NCBI RefSeq assembly: GCF_005484945.1
Contig: NZ_CP034035.1
Span: 3,224,001 to 3,288,000, forward strand
DNA from: Brenneria rubrifaciens
GTDB taxonomy: Bacteria > Pseudomonadota > Gammaproteobacteria > Enterobacterales > Enterobacteriaceae
Direction: 5' to 3'
DNA: 64,000 nucleotides
The position numbers and the translations under genes were made by a program. Under the pieces are notes generated by a model. It was not told the DNA's origin. It worked only from the letters and a program-made list of their open reading frames with translations, and did not search any database. Of the stretch, positions 41,432 through 50,590 are shown in pieces (the first letter of the stretch is position 1; the number at the start of each line of letters is the position of its first letter).

Positions 41432-43117
41432 TCAGGCTGAAGGAATAATTAACGTCTGACCTAACTGCACGGTTCCTGAACTCATATCGTTTGCCTGCTG
41501 AATCGCTTTCATGCTGACGCCATAGCGAGCGGCAATCGTACTCAGGCTATCGCCACGCACCACTTTATGCTTCACGGGCGCAGCTTTTTTCGTACTTGTC
41601 GTCGAAACCGGCGGTTTGGCGCCTGTCACGGGGATCGCTAAACGTTGCCCGACCCAAACGATATCCTTGTTCAGCCTATTCATCTTGCGGATCGATGCCA
41701 TGCTCACACCATAACGCGTCGCGATGGCAGACAACGTTTCACCACGCACAACGGTATGTCGGGTGGTGGCATTGCTCCCCATATCCCCGCTGCTTTTATC
41801 TGCCGGCGTGGTGACGGCGGCAGACGTTTTATTTGCCGCCGACTGAACCCTGGGGCTTTCCTGCTTTGGGGCAGATTGCAACGGATGGGTCTGGAAATAG
41901 CTTATTAGTCCTTGATAAACCGCATAGGCGATTTTCTCCTGATAGGCGTTACTTCCCAATAAACGTTCTTCTTCTACATTGCTGATAAACCCGGTTTCAA
42001 CCAATAACGACGGAATATCCGGCGAACGCAGCACGCCCAGACTGGCGTGTTCAGGTCGGCGTTTATGCAATCTGCCGACGCGTTGCAGCTCACGCAACAC
42101 GTTGGTCGCAACGTCATACCCTACACGCTGCGAATGCCCGAACTGCAAATCCAATACCGCCTGACTTAAATACGGGTCGGCGCTGTTGTTGGCCAGCAAA
42201 TCGCCCGCTCCGCCCAGTAACTCAGACTGTTTCTCATGTTGTTCCAGCCAGGTCGCCATTTCGCTGTTCGCCCGGCGGTTTGACAACACCCACACTGAAG
42301 CGCCGGTCGCGCTGCGATTCGGCGCCGCATCCGCATGAATCGACACCAGAATATTAGCGCCCTGTCTACGCGCGACGTCCGAGCGTCCCATCACCGAGAC
42401 AAAATAGTCGCCATCACGCGTGAGTACCGGTCTGAAGGCGGGATCGCGGTTCAGTAAGGTTTGTAGTTTACGCGCAATGGCAATGGTGACATTCTTTTCG
42501 CGCAGTCCGTTCAATCCTATCGCACCGGGATCTTGTCCACCGTGCCCTGCATCAATGGCAACCACCACCCGTTCACTGCTCTCCGTGGCACGCGCAGGCA
42601 TCACGGCTGACGCGTTGCTGTTAACGACCCCCGTTGGCTTGTTGGCAAACGGGTTTTTAGCCGGCTCAGATGTCGCCGGACGCTGCTGAACGGAAACAGT
42701 CGGCGCATTTCTCGCCGCCGTTTTCGGTTTATTCCCCGTCATGGTGAAGACCACGGTATAGCCGGAGTCTGTTTTCTGCGTCACCGCGCGGGTTTTGGCG
42801 GGCCGGGTCAAATCCAGCACTAAACGCAGGCTTTTCGCATCTTGTGCATTACTGGTGCGAATACGTTTAATCAGATTTTGTCCGCTGAAATCCAGCGGCA
42901 GCCCCTGAATTAAAGCGGTCTGGCGAATATCAATCACCACCCGGGCAGGGTTACTGAGCGGAAAGAACGCATAGATGGGCTGCCCGCTAAAACTCAGGCT
43001 AACCGTCGCCTGACCGGAAGCGTTATCCACTTTAATATCAGACAGATTGGCCGCCCAGCCCGTTCCGGCAAGCGTTAACCACACACACAGCAACAGTTTG
43101 ATCATACGGCTCATCAT
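41432..43117 (-). CDS. amiB: N-acetylmuramoyl-L-alanine amidase AmiB
   Basis: A 561-residue protein, clearly longer than E. coli AmiB (445 aa). Domains in order: signal peptide (1-22), AMIN domain (about 25-130), a flexible linker, amidase_3 domain (about 185-405, with [17 protein letters not shown] and LVETGFISN), then two LysM modules (about 452-495 and 515-558) separated by a Thr/Lys/Pro linker. It cleaves the amide bond of septal peptidoglycan during daughter cell separation. The start overlaps the tsaE stop by ATGA. Confidence 0.95.
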   Translation of the reverse strand: MMSRMIKLLLCVWLTLAGTGWAANLSDIKVDNASGQATVSLSFSGQPIYAFFPLSNPARVVIDIRQTALIQGLPLDFSGQNLIKRIRTSNAQDAKSLRLVLDLTRPAKTRAVTQKTDSGYTVVFTMTGNKPKTAARNAPTVSVQQRPATSEPAKNPFANKPTGVVNSNASAVMPARATESSERVVVAIDAGHGGQDPGAIGLNGLREKNVTIAIARKLQTLLNRDPAFRPVLTRDGDYFVSVMGRSDVARRQGANILVSIHADAAPNRSATGASVWVLSNRRANSEMATWLEQHEKQSELLGGAGDLLANNSADPYLSQAVLDLQFGHSQRVGYDVATNVLRELQRVGRLHKRRPEHASLGVLRSPDIPSLLVETGFISNVEEERLLGSNAYQEKIAYAVYQGLISYFQTHPLQSAPKQESPRVQSAANKTSAAVTTPADKSSGDMGSNATTRHTVVRGETLSAIATRYGVSMASIRKMNRLNKDIVWVGQRLAIPVTGAKPPVSTTSTKKAAPVKHKVVRGDSLSTIAARYGVSMKAIQQANDMSSGTVQLGQTLIIPSA

Positions 43118-43596
43118 GGCGCGTTTATCCCTGTCTGATCGACCATCCGTTGCAGAATGGCCTCTCCCTGCGCCGATACCGCGGACAGGTCAGCCTGTCG
43201 ACCTTGATCCTGATAGTGCAGACGCAGTTCGACATCGGCGTCGGGCAATACCCCCGTCCCTTGCTGAGGCCACTCAATCAGACAGATAGCCTCCTGATCC
43301 AGATAATCGCGTATCCCCATAAATTCAAGTTCTTCCGGGTCGGCAAGACGATAGAGATCGAAATGATAGACCGCCAGTGGTGAAAGGTCATAAGGTTCGA
43401 CGAGTGTATATGTCGGGCTTTTTACGTTCCCACGATGACCGAGCGCCTGTAAAAAACCGCGGCTGAACGTAGTCTTCCCCGCCCCAAGATCGCCATACAG
43501 ATGAATAACGCTGACACTATCGCAAGCTATAGCCAGTGCCGCGCCCAACGCGAGGGTTGCTGCCTCATCCGGCAGAGGTAATACGATTTTTTTCAT
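43114..43596 (-). CDS. tsaE: tRNA t6A biosynthesis ATPase TsaE
   Basis: A 160-residue P-loop protein (E. coli YjeE 153 aa). Walker A is [15 protein letters not shown] at about residues 33-47, and [11 protein letters not shown] and FDLYRL are conserved. With TsaB, TsaC and TsaD it makes threonylcarbamoyl-A37 of ANN-decoding tRNAs. It overlaps nnr upstream and amiB downstream by 4 bp each, so the three are translationally coupled. Confidence 0.96.
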   Translation of the reverse strand: MKKIVLPLPDEAATLALGAALAIACDSVSVIHLYGDLGAGKTTFSRGFLQALGHRGNVKSPTYTLVEPYDLSPLAVYHFDLYRLADPEELEFMGIRDYLDQEAICLIEWPQQGTGVLPDADVELRLHYQDQGRQADLSAVSAQGEAILQRMVDQTGINAP

Positions 43597-45119
43597 TCTT
43601 TCTTTTCTAAGGGTATCCGCTCTGGATTCACATATTGGGACAATACAGGCATCAGCTCGGTTGCCAACATACCTCGGGTTCCGCGTCGCTCGGCCAGCCA
43701 GTCGGCCGCCGCACCATGCGCGACGCAGCCTGCGCAGGCCGCATCATACAACGGTAACTTTTGGGCCAGCAAACCGCCGATGATACCAGCCAGCACATCT
43801 CCCATGCCGCCGGTCGCCATACCCGGATTACCCACATCAGCAATGGCAAGCTGCCCTTGCTCGCTGGCAATCACCGTTCCCGCGCCTTTTAACACCACAA
43901 CGCCACCATAGCGTTTTACCAGTTTTTGAGCTGCAAGTAAGCGATCACTTTCAATATCGGACACACGGCAATTCAACAAACGGGCCGCTTCTCCAGGATG
44001 TGGAGTCAACACGCGATTCTGCCGTTTATGCGGATTGATTGCCAGCAGGTTAAGCGCGTCCGCATCCCATAACATGGGTTTGTTACAATTTTCCGCCAAC
44101 CGTAGCGCATTTTTCCCCCACTCATCCTGTCCCATACCAGGGCCAATCACCACAACATCCGCCCACTCAAGCCCTTGCCGCAGCGTATCCGTCGTCAGCT
44201 CCTGCGCCATCAGTTCAGGACGGGCCGTCAACAATGCCGGCACATATTGTTTGTGAGTGAGCACTCGCACCAGTCCCGCGCCAGCTCGCAGTGATGCTTC
44301 TCCCGCCATCAACACCGCGCCTCCCATGCCGTTGTTGCCCCCAACGATCAGCAGCCGGCCATTGTCGCCTTTATGGGACGCCGGACGCCGTGGCGTTAGC
44401 CATTCCACCAGCGCTGGCGCAGCAAGTCGCTTGACTGGAGCATTCTGTTCCGCCAGCCAGCTTGATAGACCCAGTGCGCTACAGTGTAGTTGCCCTACAC
44501 GATCGCGCGCGTTTCCCGTCAGCAAGCCCGGTTTCAGCGCAATAAACGTGACCGTATGTGCCGCGCGAATGGCTTCGCCCGCACACCAGCCCGTTTCCGC
44601 ATTTAACCCGGAAGGCACATCGAGCGAGACAACCGGCGCAGGGTGAGCGTTTGCCTGGGCGATTAACGTGTCGTAGGGCGCGCGCGGCGCGGCAGAAAGA
44701 CCCGTTCCCAGCAGTCCGTCAATGATCAGATCGACAGCGTCAGGCCATACCCCGTCAGCATCATGAACTTTCCCGCCCTGAGCCAGCCACGCCTGACGCG
44801 CCGCCTGCGCCTGCGCAGGCAAAGGCCGCTGCCCGGAACAGGCAATCACATGCGGCGTTATCCCGGCAGTGAGCGCAAGCGTTGCGACCACGTAGCCATC
44901 ACCGCCGTTGTTGCCGTGTCCGGCAAGGATCAGCCAGTGCCGGGCCGAGGGATAAGATTGGCAAGCAATCTGAAATGCCGCTTCGCCCGCACGCTGCATC
45001 AGCGTGCTTAGCGTGACGCCCGACTCGCTGGCGGCGCGCGTTTCTTCATCACGCAGCCATCCTGCGCCAAATACCGCGCACGGCAAAGCGTCCGCGCCCC
45101 GTTGTTGGTGGTCACTCAT
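43593..45119 (-). CDS. nnr: Bifunctional NAD(P)HX epimerase/dehydratase Nnr
   Basis: A 508-residue fusion protein (E. coli YjeF 515 aa) that repairs hydrated NADH and NADPH. The N-terminal epimerase domain (about 1-215) has the glycine-rich [14 protein letters not shown]. The C-terminal ADP-dependent dehydratase domain (about 225-500) has HPGEAARLL and [17 protein letters not shown]. It is the first gene of the leftward nnr-tsaE-amiB-mutL-miaA-hfq-hflXKC series, and is divergent from queG. Confidence 0.95.
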   Translation of the reverse strand: MSDHQQRGADALPCAVFGAGWLRDEETRAASESGVTLSTLMQRAGEAAFQIACQSYPSARHWLILAGHGNNGGDGYVVATLALTAGITPHVIACSGQRPLPAQAQAARQAWLAQGGKVHDADGVWPDAVDLIIDGLLGTGLSAAPRAPYDTLIAQANAHPAPVVSLDVPSGLNAETGWCAGEAIRAAHTVTFIALKPGLLTGNARDRVGQLHCSALGLSSWLAEQNAPVKRLAAPALVEWLTPRRPASHKGDNGRLLIVGGNNGMGGAVLMAGEASLRAGAGLVRVLTHKQYVPALLTARPELMAQELTTDTLRQGLEWADVVVIGPGMGQDEWGKNALRLAENCNKPMLWDADALNLLAINPHKRQNRVLTPHPGEAARLLNCRVSDIESDRLLAAQKLVKRYGGVVVLKGAGTVIASEQGQLAIADVGNPGMATGGMGDVLAGIIGGLLAQKLPLYDAACAGCVAHGAAADWLAERRGTRGMLATELMPVLSQYVNPERIPLEKKE

Positions 45120-45287
45120 CGCGTCTCCTGGAGGGGCTAATGAATGACTTCAACTTAGCAAGCAACTGACGTAATCGCCAGACTTAGCGCCGATTGGGAT
45201 CGTCTGTTAGACGGCGCGCCTACAAAGTCGGCCAGCAAAAGGTAATGTGGTAAAGTAAGCGAGTGTTTATTCTTCTTACGGTTAGTC

Positions 45288-46427
45288 ATGTCATACCCCT
45301 ACGATCTCGGTGAATTAGCGCAACTTATCAAGCAATGGGGCCAGGCACTGGGATTCCAGCAAATCGGTATTTGTGACACGGATCTGTCCAAAGAAGAGCC
45401 AAAATTACAGGACTGGCTAGATAAGCAATATCACGGCGAAATGGCGTGGATGGTTCGCCACGGCATGCTGCGCGCCCGCCCGCATGAGCTGCTGCCGGGA
45501 ACGCTGCGAGTCATCAGCGTTCGCATGAACTATCTCCCCGCTCAAGCGGCTTTTGCCAGTACGCTGAAGAATCCTCAGTTGGGCTACGTCAGCCGCTACG
45601 CTCTCGGCCGCGATTATCACAAGTTGCTGCGCCAGCGCCTTAAGAAGCTCGGCGATCGGATTCAGAACTATTGCGGAGAGCTGAATTTTCGCCCGTTCGT
45701 CGATTCCGCGCCGATAATGGAGCGTCCGCTGGCCGCCAAAGCGGGCATTGGCTGGATTGGCAAACACTCACTTATACTCAACAGAGCATCCGGCTCCTGG
45801 TTCTTTCTCGGCGAGTTGCTGATCGACCTGCCGTTGCCGGTTGATCAACCACAGGAAGAACAGTGCGGACGCTGCGTCGCCTGTATGACAACTTGCCCCA
45901 CCGGGGCAATCATCGCGCCTTATACCGTGGATGCCCGACGCTGTATTTCTTACCTGACAATTGAACTCGAAGGTCCGATTCCCGAAGAACTCCGCCCATT
46001 GATGGGTAATCGTATCTACGGTTGTGATGACTGCCAGTTGATTTGCCCCTGGAACCGCTTTTCACCGTTAACCGAAGAGGCGGATTTCAGCCCGCGTGCA
46101 GCTTTACATGCACCGGAATTGGTGACGCTATTTTTATGGAGCGAAGAAAAATTTTTGCGAATAACGGAAGGTTCGGCAATTCGCCGCATCGGTCACGTCC
46201 GTTGGTTGCGCAACATCGCGGTCGCACTCGGCAACGCGCCTTATCAGGATCATATTGTGCTGGCATTGCGCAATCGCCTCGGTGAAAGCGAATTGCTGGA
46301 TGAACATATCCATTGGGCGATTAAACAGCAATTGACTCGCCACGCCGAACAGGGAATTGAGGTTCAATCTCCGCAGAAAAAAAGGCTGATTCGGGCAGTT
46401 GAAAAAGGCTTACCGCGTGATGCCTGA
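45288..46427 (+). CDS. queG: Epoxyqueuosine reductase QueG
   Basis: A 379-residue protein, the same length as E. coli QueG (YjeS). It carries out the last step of queuosine synthesis in tRNA, with cobalamin and two [4Fe-4S] clusters. The cysteine motifs CGRCVACMTTCPTGAI and GCDDCQLICPWNRF are both intact. The cobalamin-binding and HEAT-like C-terminal parts are full length. It is divergent from nnr across 168 bp. Confidence 0.96.
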   Translation: MSYPYDLGELAQLIKQWGQALGFQQIGICDTDLSKEEPKLQDWLDKQYHGEMAWMVRHGMLRARPHELLPGTLRVISVRMNYLPAQAAFASTLKNPQLGYVSRYALGRDYHKLLRQRLKKLGDRIQNYCGELNFRPFVDSAPIMERPLAAKAGIGWIGKHSLILNRASGSWFFLGELLIDLPLPVDQPQEEQCGRCVACMTTCPTGAIIAPYTVDARRCISYLTIELEGPIPEELRPLMGNRIYGCDDCQLICPWNRFSPLTEEADFSPRAALHAPELVTLFLWSEEKFLRITEGSAIRRIGHVRWLRNIAVALGNAPYQDHIVLALRNRLGESELLDEHIHWAIKQQLTRHAEQGIEVQSPQKKRLIRAVEKGLPRDA

Positions 46428-46892
46428 AACATAGGCGTCCAGGTCGTCAATTTTCACCCCAGCCTGTGTATAAATATAAAAAGTCTTTGACAATCAATTG
46501 TCACAAAAAGTACAAGCGATCGAGATAATGTTTTATAATTAATTTTTATCATTATTTATCAATAGAATGAAAAATATCGCATCGTCAACAAGACAAGGTC
46601 GTGAGTAAAACACTCACAGACAGCCTGTGGATAAGTCTGTTCAAAAAATTATGATTTTTTATATGAATTAATAAAAGGGGAGTAATTACAAGGATAAAAA
46701 TTAGCCATAAAACAGAGAACAGGAAACCGATAAGCATTCGCTGTGAATACGTTGATTATCATCATTTTCCCCGCATCCTGCGAATCAGAGTGGCGGCATT
46801 ATGGAGTGGTTGCCGACCATTGACAAGCCCCTCCATCATTTTTACCCATGAAAAAAACATCAGGAACGTCTTATAGGCATCGCTTGCGCCTT
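46428..46892. other. A+T-rich intergenic region after queG
   Basis: 465 bp, strongly A+T-rich between about 46480 and 46700. It contains TGTGGATAA (46626-46634), a perfect DnaA-box 9-mer, a dyad GTGAGTAAAACACTCAC nearby, and TGATTATCAT at 46753-46762, which weakly recalls the core of a Fur box. No gene is supportable. It lies on the junction between two blocks that are not neighbours in E. coli. Confidence 0.45.
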
Positions 46893-46989
46893 TAAAACAA
46901 AAAGGCCCATTGAGCAATGACTCAATGGGCAAAGGCACAGAAACACCAAGAAAAATGTGGCAATGCATTACGCAGCCATTGCCTGTGTA
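46893..46989 (-). ncRNA. Candidate small RNA between ahpF and queG
   Basis: About 97 nt on the minus strand. Promoter-like boxes are TTGATA (47021-47026) and TATATT (46996-47001), spaced by 19 bp. The transcript would begin near 46989, with a hairpin GGCAATG / CATTGCC (46959-46965 and 46977-46983, 11-nt loop), then a T-rich single-stranded stretch. It ends in a perfect 10-bp terminator stem (GCCCATTGAG / CTCAATGGGC, 6-nt loop) followed by CTTTTTGTTTT. This layout is typical of Hfq-dependent small RNAs. The alternative is that the hairpin is simply the distal ahpF terminator, 135 bp past its stop. I recognise no known sRNA family. Confidence 0.5.
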
Positions 46990-47065
46990 TATCTCAATAT
47001 AACAAGGATGGGGTGTTAGCTATCAAATCAACCATACCGGCAGTTTGTCGCCGATGTGGTCAATA

Positions 47066-48634
47066 TCACACCGCGGGCTGTGTTCTTATCAGGTAATCAA
47101 ACGCACTCAGCGAAGCTTTTGCGCCTTCACCTGTGGCGATAATGATCTGTTTATACGGGACCGTAGTACAGTCGCCGGCGGCAAATACGCCTTTGACGCT
47201 GGTTTCGCACTTGGCGTCAATTTCAATTTCGCCAATCCGGTTACGGGCTACCGTACCTTCCAGCCAGCCGGTGTTGGGCAACAGACCAATCTGGACGAAG
47301 ATACCTTCCAGCGGCAGTTCGTGCTGCGTATCGCTCACGCGATCTTTATAGGTCAGGCCGGTCACTTTCTGTCCATCGCCCTTCACTTCCGTGGTCTGCG
47401 CGTTAAGAATGACATCGACATTCGGCAGGCTACGCACCTTATCCTGCAATACGGAGTCCGCTTTCAGTTCCGGTGCGAATTCCAACAGGGTAACGTGCTT
47501 GACGACCCCGGCCAGATCGATCGCCGCTTCCACGCCTGAGTTACCACCGCCAATCACCGCCACATGCTTGCCTTTAAACAACGGGCCGTCACAGTGCGGA
47601 CAGTAAGTCACACCACGGGTGCGGTACTGATCTTCGCCCGGTACGCTCATGTTTCTCCAGCGTGCGCCGGTCGCAATGATCACGCTACGGGATTTCAATA
47701 CTGCGCCGGAAACGGTTATCACCTGGTGTGGCGCGCCCGGTTCGCTACCTGGGATCAGTGCTTCGGCACTCTGGGCATCAATTACATCAACATCATAGTC
47801 ATCAACGTGGCTTTTCAGCGCGGTTGCCAGCTTCGCGCCTTCCGTTTTCGGCACGGAAATATAGTTTTCAATGTCCACGGTATCCAATATCTGGCCGCCA
47901 AAACGCTCGCCCATCAGACCGGTGCGAATCCCCTTACGAGCGGAGTAAACCGCCGCCGCCGCGCCCGCCGGGCCGCTGCCGATGATCAGCACATCGTACA
48001 CGTCACGCTGATTCAGTTTCTCAACCTGTTTTGCGCCCGCGCCGCTATCAATCTTGGTCACGATCTCAACGAGGCTCATCCGCCCCTGGCTGAAATGCTC
48101 ACCGTTGAGGAACACGGTCGGCACGCCCATGACGTTACGACTCTGGATCTCATCCTGAAACACGCCGCCGTCAATCGCGGTGTGGCTAATATTCGGATTC
48201 AGAACGGCCATTAAATTCAGTGCCTGCACCACATCAGGGCAGTTGTGGCAGGACAACGAGTAATAGGTTTCAAAATGGAATTTACCGTCAAGATGACGGA
48301 TTTGATCGAGTAATTCTTTCGTTTCTTTTGACGGATGTCCCCCCACCTGCAACAACGCCAGAATCAGCGAGGTAAACTCGTGTCCCATAGGCGCACCGGC
48401 AAAACGCGGGCCGCTCTCAGAACCTGGGTTGGTAATCAGGAATGAAGGCTTACGCACTGCCAGGGTGTTGTTTTCAATAAAACTCACCTGTTCGGATAAC
48501 CCAGCGATCTCGGTCAGTAGCTCTCTTACTTCAGACGATTTAGCTGATTCATCCAGAGTCGCAATCAACTCAACAGGCTTGGTTAACTTTTCCAGATAGG
48601 CTTTCAACTGAACTTTCATATTATTGTCGAGCAT
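47066..48634 (-). CDS. ahpF: Alkyl hydroperoxide reductase subunit F
   Basis: A 522-residue flavoprotein disulfide reductase (E. coli 521 aa) that passes electrons from NADH to AhpC. The N-terminal thioredoxin-like domain has the redox pair CHNCPDV; the FAD domain has [21 protein letters not shown]; the NADH domain has [12 protein letters not shown]; and the active disulfide is CPHC in [13 protein letters not shown]. It follows ahpC by 73 bp, with a terminator-like hairpin between them that probably attenuates its expression. Confidence 0.97.
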   Translation of the reverse strand: MLDNNMKVQLKAYLEKLTKPVELIATLDESAKSSEVRELLTEIAGLSEQVSFIENNTLAVRKPSFLITNPGSESGPRFAGAPMGHEFTSLILALLQVGGHPSKETKELLDQIRHLDGKFHFETYYSLSCHNCPDVVQALNLMAVLNPNISHTAIDGGVFQDEIQSRNVMGVPTVFLNGEHFSQGRMSLVEIVTKIDSGAGAKQVEKLNQRDVYDVLIIGSGPAGAAAAVYSARKGIRTGLMGERFGGQILDTVDIENYISVPKTEGAKLATALKSHVDDYDVDVIDAQSAEALIPGSEPGAPHQVITVSGAVLKSRSVIIATGARWRNMSVPGEDQYRTRGVTYCPHCDGPLFKGKHVAVIGGGNSGVEAAIDLAGVVKHVTLLEFAPELKADSVLQDKVRSLPNVDVILNAQTTEVKGDGQKVTGLTYKDRVSDTQHELPLEGIFVQIGLLPNTGWLEGTVARNRIGEIEIDAKCETSVKGVFAAGDCTTVPYKQIIIATGEGAKASLSAFDYLIRTQPAV

Positions 48635-48651
48635 GGGTTATCCTCAGTGCA

Positions 48652-48677
48652 GAAAAATCGGGTGCCTGGCACCCGAT
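48652..48677 (-). terminator. Intrinsic terminator or attenuator between ahpC and ahpF
   Basis: Stem ATCGGGTG / CACCCGAT with a 5-nt loop, followed on the minus strand by TTTTT. It lies 31 bp past the ahpC stop and upstream of ahpF, so it should lower ahpF relative to ahpC, which fits the excess of AhpC over AhpF known in E. coli. Confidence 0.8.
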
Positions 48678-48707
48678 AAAAACATCAATGTGTTCAATGG
48701 GCCTGTG

Positions 48708-49271
48708 TTAGATTTTACCAACCAGATCCAGAGACGGAGCCAGCGTTGCCTCACCTTCTTTCCATTTGGCTGGGCAAACTTCACCTGGGTGAGCAGCAAC
48801 GTACTGAGCCGCTTTCACTTTGCGCAACAGGTCTGACGCATCGCGACCGATACCTTCTGCAGTGATTTCCACAGCCTGGATAATGCCTTGCGGGTCAACA
48901 ATGAAAGTACCGCGGTCAGCCAGACCTTCGGCTTCACGCAGGTTTTCAAAGTTGCGAGTCAGTTGACCAGTCGGGTCGCCGATCATGGTGTATTTGATTT
49001 TGGCGATAGTTTCAGAACTGCTGTGCCACGCTTTGTGAGTAAAGTGGGTATCGGTGGAAACAGAGTAGATTTCAACGCCGCGCTGTTGGAATTCATCGTA
49101 AAAATCAGCAACGTCGCCCAGCTCAGTCGGGCAAACAAAAGTAAAGTCAGCCGGATAGAAGAAGAACACACTCCATTTACCTTCGATATCTTTCTCAGTC
49201 ACTTCGATGAACTGACCGTCTTTGAAGGCCATGTTTTTGAATGGCTTAACTTTAGTATTGATTACAGACAT
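48708..49271 (-). CDS. ahpC: Alkyl hydroperoxide reductase subunit C (peroxiredoxin)
   Basis: A 187-residue typical 2-Cys peroxiredoxin, the same length as E. coli AhpC. The peroxidatic cysteine is C47 in [14 protein letters not shown] and the resolving cysteine is in GEVCPAKW near the C-terminus. It reduces hydrogen peroxide and organic peroxides and is recycled by AhpF. The start at [11 protein letters not shown] is preceded by GAGGAT; the open frame upstream is not conserved. A possible promoter (TTGGTG, 18 bp, TACTTT) and a palindrome at 49352-49379 lie upstream. Confidence 0.97.
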   Translation of the reverse strand: MSVINTKVKPFKNMAFKDGQFIEVTEKDIEGKWSVFFFYPADFTFVCPTELGDVADFYDEFQQRGVEIYSVSTDTHFTHKAWHSSSETIAKIKYTMIGDPTGQLTRNFENLREAEGLADRGTFIVDPQGIIQAVEITAEGIGRDASDLLRKVKAAQYVAAHPGEVCPAKWKEGEATLAPSLDLVGKI

Positions 49272-49351
49272 CACTTTATCCTCATGTGTGTTTACATGAG
49301 GTGTAAAGTACAGAATTGTGACCGACATCACCAATCCGTTGTCATTATTGA

Positions 49352-49379
49352 ATCGATAAGTAATACCTTACTTAGCGAT
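49352..49379. promoter_or_regulatory. Palindrome in the ahpC promoter region, possible OxyR site
   Basis: A 28-bp interrupted palindrome (ATCG-A-TAAGTAA, TACC, TTACTTA-G-CGAT) about 80 bp upstream of the ahpC start. On the minus strand ATCG tetramers recur at 22-bp spacing, recalling the ATAG repeats of OxyR sites, but the intervening CTAT elements are poor. It lies just upstream of the likely -35 box. It is only 27 bp past the end of the adaptor gene. Confidence 0.35.
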
Positions 49380-49405
49380 ACGCCGGGCCTATTATGGACA
49401 GTTAT

Positions 49406-50590
49406 TTAGCGCTCGCGCAGCGCTTCTTTGGTGCGGTTGAACGGTTTGATTAAGTAATCCATCACCGTTTTCTCACCGGTTTTGATATCCACCGTGGCAA
49501 TCATCCCCGGCACAATGGAAAAACGGCGACCGGCCTTATTTTGCAGATAGTCCTGGTCGGTGAGAATAAATACCCGGTAATAGAAGATCTCCGGTTTGAC
49601 TTCATCCTGAATCGTGTCCGGCGAAATGGTTTTTACCACGCCGCTCAACCCACCGTAAATGGCATAATCGTAAGCGGTGATTTTCACCAGCGCTTTTTGG
49701 TCGGGATGAATAAACGCGATATCCCGTGGCGACAGGCGCGCTTCAACCAACAGGCGGTCATCTACCGGAACAATTTCCATAAGATGACCATTGGGCGCGA
49801 TCACCCCGCCGATGGTGGTCACCTGGATATTTTTCACAATACCTCGCACCGGTGAACGAACCACCAAACGTGTAACGGAGTCCGTTCGCCCTCTAATCAC
49901 TTCCGAGAGCATATTCACCTCCGCATTGGCTTTGGCCAGCTCCTCGCGCGCCTGGACATAATATTGTGAACGCAGATCGGTCAGTTTCAGATCAAGCTCC
50001 GCTTTCTGGCGCCGCAGACGCAAAACCTCCACATGGCTCGCCGCCCCGGTTTTCACTAACCGTTCGGTTATCGTCAGTTCGCTCTCAACCAGTTCCAGCG
50101 CTTTTTTTATCTGTGATTCGGCGTCCTCAAACTGTGCGCGGCGACTTTTATAGAGCCGGGTCTCCGCCGCGATCAGTTCCGGCCAGTTGCTTAACGTGTC
50201 CGGGAATGTTATCGGTTCGTTGTTAACCTCCGCGTTCAGGCGGTTGCCGGCGGCAAGCGCGGCCCGATAGCGGGCGGCGCTCTCACCCACGTTGGACTCC
50301 TGGCGGGTCGGGTCCAATCGCGCTACCACCGTTCCGGCCTCCACCAGATCCCCCTCGCGGACTTTCAGTTCCGCCAGAATCCCGCCATCCAGCGACTGTA
50401 AAGTCTGTTCGCGCATACTGGGGACCACTTTCCCGCTGCCGGTGGAAACTTCGTCCAGCGTGCCAAACCATGCCCAAATCCCCGTCGCCAGCAGCAACAG
50501 CGCGGTGATCACAATGATCCGCACCGCACCTGTGTACCGGTTTTCACGGTCATATTCGTTTTCCAGGTCATCAATTATGTATTCTTTCAT
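49406..50590 (-). CDS. Type I secretion periplasmic adaptor (HlyD family)
   Basis: A 394-residue membrane fusion protein. Residues about 23-43 form the single transmembrane helix (RIIVITALLLLATGIWAWFG). Then come a biotinyl-lipoyl half (SLDGGILAELKVREGDLVEAG), a coiled-coil hairpin (about 120-250), the second lipoyl half (VRSPVRGIVKNI), and the HlyD signature near the C-terminus (SIVPGMIATVDIKTGEKTV). It links the ABC transporter to the outer-membrane channel. It starts inside the transporter gene (20-bp overlap) with AGGAG upstream. Equivalent to bapD in the Salmonella bapABCD order, or LapC in the Pseudomonas system. Confidence 0.92.
   Translation of the reverse strand: MKEYIIDDLENEYDRENRYTGAVRIIVITALLLLATGIWAWFGTLDEVSTGSGKVVPSMREQTLQSLDGGILAELKVREGDLVEAGTVVARLDPTRQESNVGESAARYRAALAAGNRLNAEVNNEPITFPDTLSNWPELIAAETRLYKSRRAQFEDAESQIKKALELVESELTITERLVKTGAASHVEVLRLRRQKAELDLKLTDLRSQYYVQAREELAKANAEVNMLSEVIRGRTDSVTRLVVRSPVRGIVKNIQVTTIGGVIAPNGHLMEIVPVDDRLLVEARLSPRDIAFIHPDQKALVKITAYDYAIYGGLSGVVKTISPDTIQDEVKPEIFYYRVFILTDQDYLQNKAGRRFSIVPGMIATVDIKTGEKTVMDYLIKPFNRTKEALRER

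Noticed and set aside
46748..46766. Possible Fur box (TGATTATCAT core)
   Set aside because: Only about 13 of 19 consensus positions match and no gene is placed to be controlled by it.
46762..46968. 68-codon frame on the minus strand downstream of ahpF
   Set aside because: Its start lies inside the candidate sRNA hairpin and it reads through the terminator stem; no ribosome binding site or protein motif is visible.
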